Positions 26,540 through 36,184 of a DNA stretch of 44,870 nt are shown one piece after another. Under the pieces are notes generated by a model that was not told where the DNA came from, did not search any database, and was given only the letters and a program-made list of their open reading frames with translations. Both the position numbers and the translations under genes were made by a program. Each line of letters begins with the position of its first letter. Position 1 is the first letter of the stretch. Location: the NCBI GenBank assembly GCA_012026685.1, contig VEOY01000160.1, forward strand, positions 1 to 44,870, given 5' to 3'. The stretch comes from Nitrospirota bacterium (lineage in GTDB: Bacteria > Nitrospirota > Thermodesulfovibrionia > Thermodesulfovibrionales > UBA6898).

Positions 26540-26548
26540 ATCCCCACC

Positions 26549-27469
26549 TTACGGTGCTCCTGACTTCTGGAACCGGTACAGATTTACCGGGGCAAAATCG
26601 TCCGTAAGCACCTTTGCCGCTTCATATGCATACTCCGACGAGTAGGCATATCGCGATGCTATGTCAGGGAGGTCGATATCGAACTTTTTGAGTTCCTGGA
26701 CCTTTTCTGCCCGTGCCACTATGGTGTCCCGGTCTTTTTTCCTGGACCCAGCTGTCGCGACAAAGACAAAATTGGCAGACTTTTTCCCCTTGAAGAGATA
26801 CACATGAGGGAATACTTCTCTATAGGTCATCACCATGGAGTCAAAGAGTTTGTTCCGAAAGGGCGAAGTTATATTTGAAACAACAACGCCGTCCTCTTTC
26901 AGTTTGCTTTTGACCTCGCGGAGGAACTCGGTGGTGGTCAGATGAAATGGAATGTAATCATTCTGGTAGGCATCGAGGAAGATCATGTCATATTTCTTTT
27001 TTGACCTCTTGATGAAGATCCTCCCGTCTTCCGCATGGACCTTCACCCTTTCGTTCTCCTTAAAGAAAAAATACTTCCGAGCAACGGAAACCATGTCGGG
27101 GTCTATCTCGGCAATTTCTGCCATCCCGTCCGGATAGTACTTATTGAAGTATTTGGGCATTGCTCCTGCTCCAAGACCGACAAAGAGGACATCTTTCGGC
27201 TCCCTGTCCAGAAAAGCGAGCGAAATGAATACGAGCTGCGTGAACTCAAAGAGGAGCTTATCCGGGGCATTAACCAAGATGCCTCCCTGGGCATAGTCCC
27301 TTTTCTGGTTCCGAACGTAGCGTTCTTTCTTGACCGTATCCTCAACAACAGAAATATATTGATACAGAGAATTTTTCTCAAAAAGCAGTTTCTCGGAAGT
27401 CTCCGACCGGACTAATGATGTCGAGGAAAAAACAAAAGCCATTATAATTAACAAGCAAATCTTTGTCAT
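26549..27469 (-). CDS. Exported spermidine-synthase-like protein
   Basis: 306 residues. A hydrophobic N-terminus (MTKICLLIIMAFVFSSTSLVRS) looks like a signal peptide or anchor. Behind it is an aminopropyltransferase/Rossmann methyltransferase fold: VLFVGLGAGAMPKYF near residue 92, the acidic nucleotide-binding strand EIDPDMVSVARKYF near 118, EDGRIF near 146 and the active-site-like LDAYQND near 166. Spermidine synthase uses decarboxylated SAM as donor, and how an exported version would get it is unclear. The substrate may therefore differ, or the N-terminus may be a membrane anchor with the domain inside. It pairs with the membrane protein downstream. Confidence 0.75.
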   Translation of the reverse strand: MTKICLLIIMAFVFSSTSLVRSETSEKLLFEKNSLYQYISVVEDTVKKERYVRNQKRDYAQGGILVNAPDKLLFEFTQLVFISLAFLDREPKDVLFVGLGAGAMPKYFNKYYPDGMAEIAEIDPDMVSVARKYFFFKENERVKVHAEDGRIFIKRSKKKYDMIFLDAYQNDYIPFHLTTTEFLREVKSKLKEDGVVVSNITSPFRNKLFDSMVMTYREVFPHVYLFKGKKSANFVFVATAGSRKKDRDTIVARAEKVQELKKFDIDLPDIASRYAYSSEYAYEAAKVLTDDFAPVNLYRFQKSGAP

Positions 27470-27567
27470 ATCTCTCTTCTTTCGATTTCAGTATTCCTGC
27501 AACGAGTCTTCGGGAAACGATCGTATAGTTTATCAGATTTTCTGTAGCGCAAGGAACCGTTTTCCCC

Positions 27568-29433
27568 CTACAGGGCATCTATCGCCTGCCGGGCACCTCT
27601 TTGCCCTTCAGCCACGGCAGCAAGCCAATGCTGGTGGCCGTTAAGTTCTGCATGTGCGAATGTGATCCGTCCGAATGGACTGCGTATGATGTCCCGGGGC
27701 GCCTTCCTGCCGTTTTTGCCGAAATAAAAGCCCGGCTGGGGATTGACATAGGCGTATGTCCAGCGGTTCAGAATAATGCCGGCAATGTCTTTCTCGGCCG
27801 AAAAGCCTGCATCCGAAAAAAGTCGCCGCATCTGATCAACGATCTTCACCTCAAATTCCCGGTAACTCGTCTCAAGGAGCTTTTTCCTCCCCTTTTCGCC
27901 CTGTTCCTCGATGGGGAGTCCCGGTTCATGGAAAGGCACATAGAATGTAAGAAGCGTCGGCTTATCAGGATGCAGAGGCGGGCGATATGACCCGATATAC
28001 ATCGGCTTACGGATATTGCAGCCAAATCCAAAACCATCAGACCAGAGGCACGCAGTAAGACCCCTGCGGTAGAGGAATCGCCAGTTGCTTAGCGCCACAT
28101 TCGCTACCAGAATAGGGGCCACATGAAAATGAGCGTACGCTTCAGCGTGCCCCGTGGGCAGACCAGCAACCACCTTGCGCGAAAGCCGGCTTCCCGAGGC
28201 CATCACAGCACTGCGTCCCTTCAGGCGATACAGCCGACCGTCTTTCAGATACATGACAGAAATACTATTCCCCGGAACCGCGTCATCATGCTCCACTCTC
28301 ACCACTGATGCACCCAGCCTGAAACGCACCCGGTTACCAGCGGCGTCCAGAGCTGAAAAACGCACTCGCCCGTTCTGAATCTCAGCGAAGCTCCGCCCGC
28401 CGTCGATGGCCTCAGGTATCAGCGCCTTGATGAACGAGCGGCTGAACCCATCGTTACCGCCGGGAAAGGAATGCCAGTCGCTGTACCTGAGCGACCGGTT
28501 TCCCTGGAATCCGGGAAACCCCGGCATATGAACCTGATTGGCAGCATAGGCACTGATAGCGTCGCAGCCAAGTCCGAGCACGCTGGCCAATACAGGATGT
28601 GCAAACCGGGTGATCGCGGGGTCGAGCCTGAGAACCTGCTCTATGTACTCCTGATAGGTCATGGAATCAAGCCAGCGCTCGTAGTCTCCTCCTTCATACT
28701 GCCGCTCTGTGCTATCCCACCATTTCAGAAAATCCCTGCGCACTTTATCCGAATAGGGTGTCTGTTCAAGGTCCTTTTCCCAGAAGCCGGACACCCATTG
28801 TCCACGCGCCTCTTTGTCTCGGCTGCTGAAATGGTACCCTATGCTTTTGGATCTGAACCACAGCCTGTAGCCGAAATTCGTAGGATCAAAGTCCAGCTTA
28901 TCCAAATCCCTGTCCATGTGCGCGTACTCGAATTCCCTGGGTATCCCCAGCTCGTTGTAGATCTCATACCCCGGGATGTCCGGCCGGTCTATGACACCGA
29001 ATGCATTTGATCCCTGCGGCCCTATAAGCCGCTCACCCTGCACAGTAAATTCGTTCCGTTTTGCAGCTCCTCCGAATATGAGGTGGTTCTCAAGCACGAT
29101 GCAGCGTGCCTTCTTCGGCGCGACCTTGGAGAATTCATGCGCAGCACCTAACCCGCTCAAGCCTCCGCCGATTACTACGGTGTCGTACATCTCACCCGTA
29201 TCAATGATGTCATGCGTGCGCGCGAAATCAGCGCCGCTGTTGATTGACTCGTAGATTCTGATGACTTCGGCAGTATCTCCCGCAGAGGCAGTATAATCGC
29301 CGACACCGCCGAACTCTTCTGCCTTACGGTCCTGAGCGAACAGACGCAGCGGTGCCGGCAGATCAAGGAGAAGAGCGCCTGCTCCGAGCAGTGCTCCATT
29401 GAGAAAATCCCTGCGAGTCATTCTAATTCTCAT
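27568..29433 (-). CDS. Tat-exported FAD oxidoreductase resembling spermidine dehydrogenase
   Basis: 621 residues from the ATG at 29433, with GGGAG at good distance. The N-terminus has a twin-arginine signal (MTRRDFLNGALLGAGALLL) in the style of exported redox enzymes. An FAD-binding motif follows (VVIGGGLSGLGAAHEF near residue 85). Segments such as GPQGSNAFGVIDRPD and SFPGGNDGFSRSFIKALIPEA resemble bacterial spermidine dehydrogenase (SpdH) and related amine oxidoreductases. Substrate is not proven. It lies 98 bases upstream of the spermidine-synthase-like gene on the same strand, and that context supports a polyamine or related amine substrate. Confidence 0.7.
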   Translation of the reverse strand: MRIRMTRRDFLNGALLGAGALLLDLPAPLRLFAQDRKAEEFGGVGDYTASAGDTAEVIRIYESINSGADFARTHDIIDTGEMYDTVVIGGGLSGLGAAHEFSKVAPKKARCIVLENHLIFGGAAKRNEFTVQGERLIGPQGSNAFGVIDRPDIPGYEIYNELGIPREFEYAHMDRDLDKLDFDPTNFGYRLWFRSKSIGYHFSSRDKEARGQWVSGFWEKDLEQTPYSDKVRRDFLKWWDSTERQYEGGDYERWLDSMTYQEYIEQVLRLDPAITRFAHPVLASVLGLGCDAISAYAANQVHMPGFPGFQGNRSLRYSDWHSFPGGNDGFSRSFIKALIPEAIDGGRSFAEIQNGRVRFSALDAAGNRVRFRLGASVVRVEHDDAVPGNSISVMYLKDGRLYRLKGRSAVMASGSRLSRKVVAGLPTGHAEAYAHFHVAPILVANVALSNWRFLYRRGLTACLWSDGFGFGCNIRKPMYIGSYRPPLHPDKPTLLTFYVPFHEPGLPIEEQGEKGRKKLLETSYREFEVKIVDQMRRLFSDAGFSAEKDIAGIILNRWTYAYVNPQPGFYFGKNGRKAPRDIIRSPFGRITFAHAELNGHQHWLAAVAEGQRGARQAIDAL

Positions 29434-29557
29434 GAGGTAGTACTCCCGTTTCTCCCTATTATCCCATACTTGAACAGAAATGATCGTACAGATGGCACGC
29501 AATCGCATTTTTTGCGATCAAAGGGGAAGCGAAGACCGGCCCGCACATGCACAAACT

Positions 29558-30064
29558 TCAGGCTTTGGACAACTTGGTATAGTACTCGATCTCGAGAAGC
29601 CGCCGCTTGATGTCAATGCCCGGGGTATATCCGCCGATAGAGCCGTCGGACTCGATGATCCTGTGGCAGGGGTATATGAGCGGGATAGGGTTCTTCGCGA
29701 GCGCATTGCCGACGGCGCGTGAGGCGTGAGGTTTTCCCATCTTGTCCGCTATCCATTTATAGGTCCGCGTTTCTCCATACGGTATATCGGCAAGGACCGC
29801 CCAGACCTCTTTTTCGAATTCGGTCCCTTCGGCAAAACTGGTCTTTATTGAGAACTCCATTCTGCCATCCAAAAAATATTCGCCGAGCTCCTTCTTCGCG
29901 GCTATGCTGTGCTTTGTCTGTCTGGAGATAATGCCGCTTGGTTTTTCGAAGGATATGCCTGTCAGGGAAGACGAGCAGAAGATGAGATAGAGCGTGCCTA
30001 TCGAACTCCGGAGGATATCGTAATATTCACTAAGGTCTGACCTGCTCTGCTTCATAGTGCTCAC
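29558..30064 (-). CDS. ogt: Methylated-DNA--protein-cysteine methyltransferase
   Basis: 168 residues from a GTG at 30064 with AGAGG nine bases upstream; an ATG at 30055 is the alternative. The active site PCHRI (Cys acceptor) lies near residue 131, and the DNA-binding helix-turn-helix with SRAVGNALAKNPIPLIYPCHR is typical of Ogt/MGMT. It removes O6-alkyl groups from guanine in a suicide reaction. It overlaps the end of the large kinase gene by about 35 bases, suggesting co-transcription. Confidence 0.93.
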   Translation of the reverse strand: MSTMKQSRSDLSEYYDILRSSIGTLYLIFCSSSLTGISFEKPSGIISRQTKHSIAAKKELGEYFLDGRMEFSIKTSFAEGTEFEKEVWAVLADIPYGETRTYKWIADKMGKPHASRAVGNALAKNPIPLIYPCHRIIESDGSIGGYTPGIDIKRRLLEIEYYTKLSKA

Positions 30065-33000
30065 TTGAATAGACCTCTACCCTGTCGCCGCCCTTTTTGA
30101 TCGCATTCGCCAGGGCGCGCTCCGCGCACAACATAAGATCTTCGGTCGTCTGCCCGTCAAGAAAGACAATGCCGACGCTTGCGGTAACCTTGCCCTTGGG
30201 CTGTGATTCCTCCTGAGGGAACGGAAAGTTTCTGATGATGGCGTTGAACCTGTTGCTGAGCGACAGGCCGGCCGATATGACCGTGTTCGGAAGGATCACG
30301 GCAAAGGCATCACCCCCATAGCGAACGACAACGTCTGAACCGCGGATATTTTTCCGCAGCAGTTCGGAGACTTTTTTCAGAACGACGTTGCCATGATATT
30401 CGCCGTTCTTTGTAACGTAGTTGCCGAAGTAGTCTATATCCAGCAGGACAAGATTCAGCGGAAGCTTGTACCGTGTCGCCCTCTCCACTTCCTGCGCGAG
30501 CCGAATCTGGAAATATCGGTGGCTGAAGACACCGGTCAGTTCATCGATAAGTCCGGCCCGTTTTGGATAGAGCACCTCCAGTTCTTTGATATGGTCGATC
30601 ATCTCCTTGGTATCGAAGGCATGCTTCCTGACAATGCGCTCGATCTTTCCCATGAGCGACATCCTGTCCTCGACAGAGATGTCCCTTTCCGTAAGGATAA
30701 AGATCGGGATATTCTTGGTATAAGGGTTCTCTTTCAGCTCCTGTATCACATCAAAGCTGACCATGTCAGGGAGGCTGAAATCCATAAGGATGAGGCTCGG
30801 CCTGAGGCTTGCCGCAAGGTCGATGCCTCTCTTCCCCTCCGTGGCCGTATAGATCAGGTATCCCTGGGGTTCGAAGATCTCCTTGAACGCGTTGGTAATG
30901 ACCTCCTCCGCTTCGATGATCAGGATCGAGGAAGGAAGCACAACTTTTCCCTTTGAAATGTTCAGTTCATCAAGTTTTGTCAGGAGCGCACCCTTGTCGA
31001 GCGGCTTCATGAGATAATCCGTAGCTCCGAGAGCAAATGCAAGCTCCTTATTGTCAATGATCGAATGGATAATGATCGGGATGTCGCCGGTCTGGGGATC
31101 ACTCTTGAGCGTCTGGAGCACTTCCCATCCATCTTTTTTCGGAAGCATGACATCAAGGGTAATGGCAAATGGCCTCATCGTCCTGGCTTTCATTATGGCC
31201 TCTTCACCATTGTAGGCATGAGCTACTTTATACCCTGCCTGGGTCAGATGGAGCGTGAGAAGCTCTGCCGTGGCGCTGTCGTCTTCCACCACGAGGATCA
31301 GCGGCGCTTCCTCCTTCATCCAGGGAAAGTTCAGCCCGACAGCTTCAGGCTCCTCAGGACAGACCGCCTCGACGGGTGATGCCACCGGTATCGTGAAAGT
31401 GAAGGTGCTTCCCCTGCCAAGGCTGCTTTCGACCGAAATTGTTCCCCCGTGCAGCTCGACAAGCTTCTTCGACAGCGCAAGCCCGAGACCCGCTCCCCCG
31501 AATTCCCGCGAGAGGGTTGTGTCGACCTGCTCGAACTCGTCGAAGATACGCTCCTTATCCCCTGGTCCGATGCCAACGCCGGTATCCCATACAGAGAACT
31601 TCAGCAGGTTGTCATCGGACAGGGAAAGTGCTGTCGGATCACCGGCACGATCATAAGCAACCGTAATGCCCACCTTTCCGCCTTCAGGGGTGAATTTAAT
31701 GGCGTTCGAAAGCAGGTTGTAGAGGATCTGCTTGATCTTGACCAAATCTGCTGTTATGAGATCGACATCCGTCCCTACCTGGACAGAGATCTCGATCGTC
31801 TTCTTTTCTGCCAGCGGCATAATAACCGCTGTTACCTCATCAAGGAAGTCATGCACGCGGAACGTTTCATAGACGATCTCGAACTTGCCCGCCTCGATCT
31901 TCGCGATATCAAGAACATTGTTTATCAGCTCAAGGAGGTGCTTCCCTGCCGCGAGTATGTTCTTTACATACCGCTCCTGGCTGTCATTCAGCGGCCCGAA
32001 ATTCTTTTCGAGCAGGACGTCTGAAAATCCGAGGATCGAATTAAGCGGCGTCCTCAGCTCGTGGCTCGTATTCGAGATGAATCTCCCTTTTACCTGGTTC
32101 AACCGCTCAAGTTCCCGGTTGGTCCGTTCCAGTTCCTCGGTCCTTTCGAGGACCTTATTTTCAAGCGTCCGGGTGAACTCTTCGAGTTCCGACGTCTTCT
32201 TGTCGAGCGCGGTCCTGAGCTCATTTTCCTCTCCAAGGCTGCGCATGACGAAGATCGAGCCGTATCTATTCTGCATGTTGTCCTTAAGAACGACGGCATT
32301 CAGATCGACATCGATCTCCCTTCCCTGTGAATCAAGGACGACCGTGGAATATCCCTTCAGGTTCGACCTTTTGCCCAGGGCCTTCAGGAATGCTTCTCCT
32401 TCATCGCTGCTTCTGATCAGCGAAACAAGCGTCTTGCCCGCAATGTCGTCACGCGAATACCCGAGCGCTGCAGAGGCGGCATCATTGCAGGTAATGACAA
32501 GTCCATTTGAGTCAGTAATGAGCATAAGATCATGACAGGCGCCTGCAAGCCCTGAAAATTTCTGTTTGTATTCATCTATCCCTTTCAGAAGGGAAAAACG
32601 GTCTATGGTGAGGCCGACAATACTGGTGGCAAGGGAAAGGGATATCTTCTGCCGCTCGGAAAACTGTCTCGGCCTGAGGTCATAGAGATAGAGAGCCCCC
32701 GCAACCTCTCCCCGCAACAGCACCGGGTATGCAAGCACTGACTTGATCTTCTCGCTCATGATCGCCGTATTGTTCAGATTATATGCCTTTGAGACATCTG
32801 TGAGTTCGCCGTATTCCTTTCGGCTGAACATCCTTTCGGTGATCTCTTCCGGCAACGAACTCCACGTCTTGTCCTCGAGGAACTTCCTGCTCAGCCCTTT
32901 TGACGCGAGCATCTTCATCTGTCTGCCGCTGTATATGGCGATGCAGCCTGCCGGCGCATCTGCGATCTCAAGGGACTTTGCCAGCAGCGTGTCAAGAAAT

Positions 33001-33410
33001 GTCTTGAGCGATTCTGCCGATGACATTTTTGTGGCAAGCTGATACAGGATCTTCTGGTCTGCCGTGGTCTTGATATTCTCTATCTTGGCCCGCTTCTGCC
33101 GTTCAATGATCTCCCACAGGAAGCGTGCACCGACACCTTCGATCACCTCGATCTTATGCTGGAATGCATGTCTGATCTGATTGCTGATCGCCACATCCCC
33201 CGTGACATTGATAACGACCTCAGGGGCTGCCGTGACCATATCCTCGAGTCGACTGAAGACCGGAATGTTCCATTTGCCGGCAAGTACGACACCAGGCGCC
33301 TCATGCTTCTGCTCATAGACCCCGACGAGTTCGGTGCTCGCATCGCTCCGGAGAAGGGATATGAGAGCACTTCCCCCTATGCCGCCGCCGGCGATGGCTA
33401 CCTTAAGCAT
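30030..33410 (-). CDS. Hybrid sensor kinase: Rossmann-GAF-PAS-HisKA-HATPase-REC-REC-GGDEF
   Basis: 1126 residues. Domains in order: a Rossmann-like dinucleotide-binding domain (1-100, GGGIGG at 8-13), GAF (about 125-270), PAS (about 290-395), a coiled coil (400-440), HisKA with His450 in SHELRTP, and HATPase (about 545-675; DTGVGIG, GLGLALS). REC1 follows (acidic D710/D711, phosphosite D753, K802), then REC2 (acidic pocket altered to EAEE at 833-836, D877 kept), then GGDEF (about 950-1115). The GGDEF active site reads GGDAF at 1032-1036 with the catalytic Glu lost, yet RGSD at 1023-1026 keeps the RxxD inhibitory-site pattern, so it may bind rather than make c-di-GMP. It overlaps the HD-GYP gene by 8 bases. 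Confidence 0.88.
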   Translation of the reverse strand: MLKVAIAGGGIGGSALISLLRSDASTELVGVYEQKHEAPGVVLAGKWNIPVFSRLEDMVTAAPEVVINVTGDVAISNQIRHAFQHKIEVIEGVGARFLWEIIERQKRAKIENIKTTADQKILYQLATKMSSAESLKTFLDTLLAKSLEIADAPAGCIAIYSGRQMKMLASKGLSRKFLEDKTWSSLPEEITERMFSRKEYGELTDVSKAYNLNNTAIMSEKIKSVLAYPVLLRGEVAGALYLYDLRPRQFSERQKISLSLATSIVGLTIDRFSLLKGIDEYKQKFSGLAGACHDLMLITDSNGLVITCNDAASAALGYSRDDIAGKTLVSLIRSSDEGEAFLKALGKRSNLKGYSTVVLDSQGREIDVDLNAVVLKDNMQNRYGSIFVMRSLGEENELRTALDKKTSELEEFTRTLENKVLERTEELERTNRELERLNQVKGRFISNTSHELRTPLNSILGFSDVLLEKNFGPLNDSQERYVKNILAAGKHLLELINNVLDIAKIEAGKFEIVYETFRVHDFLDEVTAVIMPLAEKKTIEISVQVGTDVDLITADLVKIKQILYNLLSNAIKFTPEGGKVGITVAYDRAGDPTALSLSDDNLLKFSVWDTGVGIGPGDKERIFDEFEQVDTTLSREFGGAGLGLALSKKLVELHGGTISVESSLGRGSTFTFTIPVASPVEAVCPEEPEAVGLNFPWMKEEAPLILVVEDDSATAELLTLHLTQAGYKVAHAYNGEEAIMKARTMRPFAITLDVMLPKKDGWEVLQTLKSDPQTGDIPIIIHSIIDNKELAFALGATDYLMKPLDKGALLTKLDELNISKGKVVLPSSILIIEAEEVITNAFKEIFEPQGYLIYTATEGKRGIDLAASLRPSLILMDFSLPDMVSFDVIQELKENPYTKNIPIFILTERDISVEDRMSLMGKIERIVRKHAFDTKEMIDHIKELEVLYPKRAGLIDELTGVFSHRYFQIRLAQEVERATRYKLPLNLVLLDIDYFGNYVTKNGEYHGNVVLKKVSELLRKNIRGSDVVVRYGGDAFAVILPNTVISAGLSLSNRFNAIIRNFPFPQEESQPKGKVTASVGIVFLDGQTTEDLMLCAERALANAIKKGGDRVEVYSSEHYEAEQVRP

Positions 33411-34407
33411 AGCTGTAATTCCCCTTTGCCATCAGCTGCATCATGCGGATGAAAATGCCGGTCAGTTCGGGATCCCACTGCCCGGAAAACCGCTCTTTTT
33501 CTATCACGGACAGGGCTTCTTCAACCGACCGCTTGCCGCGGTACGGCCGGATAGAGACCATGGCGTCAAAAGTGTCTATTATGGCAAGGATCCTTGCCAT
33601 AAGGGGGATAGAATCAGCTGCAAGCTGATCGGGGAATCCGCTTCCGTCCCATCGCTCGTGATGGTGCCTGATACCCGGCAGTATATCCTTCATGGACTTG
33701 AGCGGCCGGCATATTTCCTCGCCAAGGGTGGGATGCCTTTTGATTTCCTCGGATTCATCAAGTGTGAGAGCTGCCGGTTTCTTGAGTATCGCCTCGCTCA
33801 GGCCCATCTTGCCGATATCGTGAAGGATCCCGGCCTTTTTCAGGACAGACAGATCCTTTCCCGGAAACCCGAGAAATGCACCAAATTCGTTCGCAAGGTC
33901 GCCGACCCTTGTAGAATGCCCCTTGGTATAGTGGTCGCGAGCTTCCATGGTGATAACGAGGCTGAAGATAATGCTTTCGGAATGGTCAAGCTGCTCGTGC
34001 AATTCCTTCAGTTTCAGCAGTGAGCGAATTTTGGTGAGGAGTTCCTGTGTATCGAACGGTTTGCTGATAAAGTCGTCGGCACCAGCCTCAAGCCCGGTGA
34101 GCCTGTTCTTCTTGTCATTCAGTGCGGTTACGAGGACGACCGGAAGGAATTCCTTTTCGGAAAAGTTCTTCAGCCTTCTGCAGAGTTCGAAACCGTTAAT
34201 GCCGGGCATCATGACGTCGAGTACTGCGAGATCTATCTGATGGCTTGCATAGATATCAAGGGCTGCCTCAGCACCGAGAGCAGTAAGGACCTGCAGACCC
34301 GCTTTCTGAAAAACAGCTTCCATCAATTCCAGGTTTGGCTGGACATCGTCCACCACCAGGACTGACGGCCTCCTCTCCTCTCTCAAGCGGCTAAAGGGGG
34401 AACGCAT
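33403..34407 (-). CDS. HD-GYP response regulator (probable c-di-GMP phosphodiesterase)
   Basis: 334 residues: an N-terminal receiver domain (acidic D20/D21, phosphosite D64, K116) and an HD-GYP domain with HD at 196-197 (ILHDIGK) and HHHERWDGSGFP at 248-259. The signature tripeptide is GFP rather than GYP, a common conservative change. Such proteins degrade c-di-GMP when their receiver is phosphorylated. The gene lies directly upstream of the hybrid kinase and overlaps it by 8 bases; the two form a likely signalling pair with opposed or sensing c-di-GMP domains. There is no good ribosome site, so the exact start is uncertain. Confidence 0.9.
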   Translation of the reverse strand: MRSPFSRLREERRPSVLVVDDVQPNLELMEAVFQKAGLQVLTALGAEAALDIYASHQIDLAVLDVMMPGINGFELCRRLKNFSEKEFLPVVLVTALNDKKNRLTGLEAGADDFISKPFDTQELLTKIRSLLKLKELHEQLDHSESIIFSLVITMEARDHYTKGHSTRVGDLANEFGAFLGFPGKDLSVLKKAGILHDIGKMGLSEAILKKPAALTLDESEEIKRHPTLGEEICRPLKSMKDILPGIRHHHERWDGSGFPDQLAADSIPLMARILAIIDTFDAMVSIRPYRGKRSVEEALSVIEKERFSGQWDPELTGIFIRMMQLMAKGNYSYA

Positions 34408-34464
34408 GGCACATTTTACTCATTCGGAGCAAGAATGTCAATAATTTTCTTTAAGAATAAGATG

Positions 34465-34713
34465 TTATGGAAATAACTTCATTTTCTTCTTAAAGATATC
34501 GACGGTCCGGATGCCGGAGAAGTAGCAACAGCATTCGTTATCCAGATCATTGATGAAAGTCCTTTCAACATCATCATCAAAGCGAACCCTCACCAGACAG
34601 AACCCGCCGGCAAGAACCGAATGCTGCTCTTCGACCACCTCTCCCCTGCCCCAGTGCGGATACCGGAGATGCTCGACAGTGTCACCGACCTTCAAAAAAA
34701 GTCTCAGTGCCAT
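34465..34713 (-). CDS. Small DUF3553-like protein
   Basis: 82 residues. The sequence VGDTVEHLRYPHWGRGEVVEE followed by a strand-rich VRVRFDDDVERTF resembles the DUF3553 family of short beta-barrel proteins, also seen at the C-end of some helicases. It has three adjacent cysteines (CCCYF). No function is known. It is divergent from yjbQ and not in an obvious operon. Confidence 0.6.
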   Translation of the reverse strand: MALRLFLKVGDTVEHLRYPHWGRGEVVEEQHSVLAGGFCLVRVRFDDDVERTFINDLDNECCCYFSGIRTVDIFKKKMKLFP

Positions 34714-34796
34714 GAATATATTTTAGTAGAGTTCGGCAGAAACAGCAAAATGCAGCAACCTTGTAGTAATCCCATGGAGTTGCTATGATGTAATTC

Positions 34797-35213
34797 ATGA
34801 AAAGCTATAGAAAGGAACTCTGGTTCAATATCCCTTCGCGCAGGGCGTTCATCAATATCACACCGAATGTGGAAGAATGCCTTAATGAAAGCGCTGTCCA
34901 GGAAGGTCTTCTGCTGGTGAATGCCATGCATATAACCGCATCAGTATTCATCAATGATGATGAAGCAGGGCTGCATAGCGACTTCGACGTCTGGCTCGAA
35001 AAACTTGCCCCCCATGAGCCTGTATCACAATACCGTCACAACTCAGGAGAGAATAATGCTGACGGACACCTTAAACGGCAGATCATGGGCAGAGAAGCAG
35101 TCATTGCCATTACCGGGGGGAAGCTCGACTTCGGCCCCTGGGAACAGATCTTCTACGGCGAATTCGACGGCAGGAGAAAGAAACGGGTCCTTGTCAAGAT
35201 CATAGGCGAATGA
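34797..35213 (+). CDS. yjbQ: YjbQ / UPF0047 family protein
   Basis: 138 residues. Typical family sequence: [81 protein letters not shown]. The conserved His and Asp/Glu set suggests a metal-binding active site. Members can give weak thiamine-phosphate synthase activity, but the true role is uncertain. It overlaps pdxA by ATGA, so the genes form an operon with pdxA and rsmA. Confidence 0.93.
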   Translation: MKSYRKELWFNIPSRRAFINITPNVEECLNESAVQEGLLLVNAMHITASVFINDDEAGLHSDFDVWLEKLAPHEPVSQYRHNSGENNADGHLKRQIMGREAVIAITGGKLDFGPWEQIFYGEFDGRRKKRVLVKIIGE

Positions 35214-36184
35214 AGATCATAGCCATAACCATGGGAGACCCTTCGGGTGTCGGACCCGAGATCATTGCCCATGCAGTCTTCAATCCGGAAATTCAGAAGG
35301 TCTGCAGGCCGCTCATCATCGGCGCTCATGACATCCTTGAAGAGGCGTTCAGGCTTGCCGGGCAGCTCTTCAAACCAAATGTTATTACTTCCACATCAAT
35401 GGTTGACCCTTCACCGGGCACTATAAACATCATGAATATCGGCTCGGTCAGCGATTTCCGGCAGCGGAAGGCTTCTGCCGAAGGGGGGAAGGCATCTGCA
35501 GCCTGCATAGAAAAAGCGGTTGAACTTGCCCGCAGCAGGCAGGTTGACGCAATTGTCACAGCTCCTATTTCAAAAGAAGCACTCAAGGCAGCAGGACTGA
35601 AATGGCCGGGGCATACGGAAATGCTTGCCGAACTCACGGGCACGACTGACTATGCGATGATGCTCGTCGGCGGCCCGCTTCGGGTGATCCTGGTGACCAT
35701 TCATACGGCGATTAGAAATGTGCCCTTGCAGATAACCAGGGCTGCCGTCCTGAGAACGATTCTCCTTGCCAAGAAGGCCTGTGACATGCTGGGCATGAAG
35801 GATCCTGTCATCGCAGTGGCCGGCCTGAACCCCCATGCCGGCGAGGCAGGCATATTCGGCAACGAAGAAATCGACTTCATCTCGCCGGCTGTTGATGAAG
35901 CAAAAAAAATGGGCCTTCCGGTCAGCGGACCTTATCCCCCTGATACCATATTCCATAAAGCATACAAGGGTGAGGTAGACATCGTCGTCTGCATGTATCA
36001 TGACCAGGGGTTGATCCCCCTGAAGATGATCTGCTTTGACACCGGCGTGAATGTGACCGTCGGCCTTCCCATCATCAGGACCTCCCCTGACCATGGCACG
36101 GCGTATGACATTGCCTGGAAGGGCATGGCCCGGCCCTCCAGCATGGTCGAAGCAATAAGACTTGCTGCTCGCCTTCAGATCTGA
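35210..36184 (+). CDS. pdxA: 4-hydroxythreonine-4-phosphate dehydrogenase
   Basis: 324 residues with the family start [23 protein letters not shown] near residue 117, [10 protein letters not shown] near 134 and [10 protein letters not shown] near 264; the His and Asp residues that bind the divalent metal are in these motifs. It oxidises 4-phosphohydroxy-L-threonine with NAD(P)+ in the DXP-dependent pyridoxal-phosphate pathway. It sits between yjbQ and rsmA, a pdxA-rsmA pairing common in bacteria; its stop abuts the rsmA ATG. Confidence 0.96.
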   Translation: MKIIAITMGDPSGVGPEIIAHAVFNPEIQKVCRPLIIGAHDILEEAFRLAGQLFKPNVITSTSMVDPSPGTINIMNIGSVSDFRQRKASAEGGKASAACIEKAVELARSRQVDAIVTAPISKEALKAAGLKWPGHTEMLAELTGTTDYAMMLVGGPLRVILVTIHTAIRNVPLQITRAAVLRTILLAKKACDMLGMKDPVIAVAGLNPHAGEAGIFGNEEIDFISPAVDEAKKMGLPVSGPYPPDTIFHKAYKGEVDIVVCMYHDQGLIPLKMICFDTGVNVTVGLPIIRTSPDHGTAYDIAWKGMARPSSMVEAIRLAARLQI

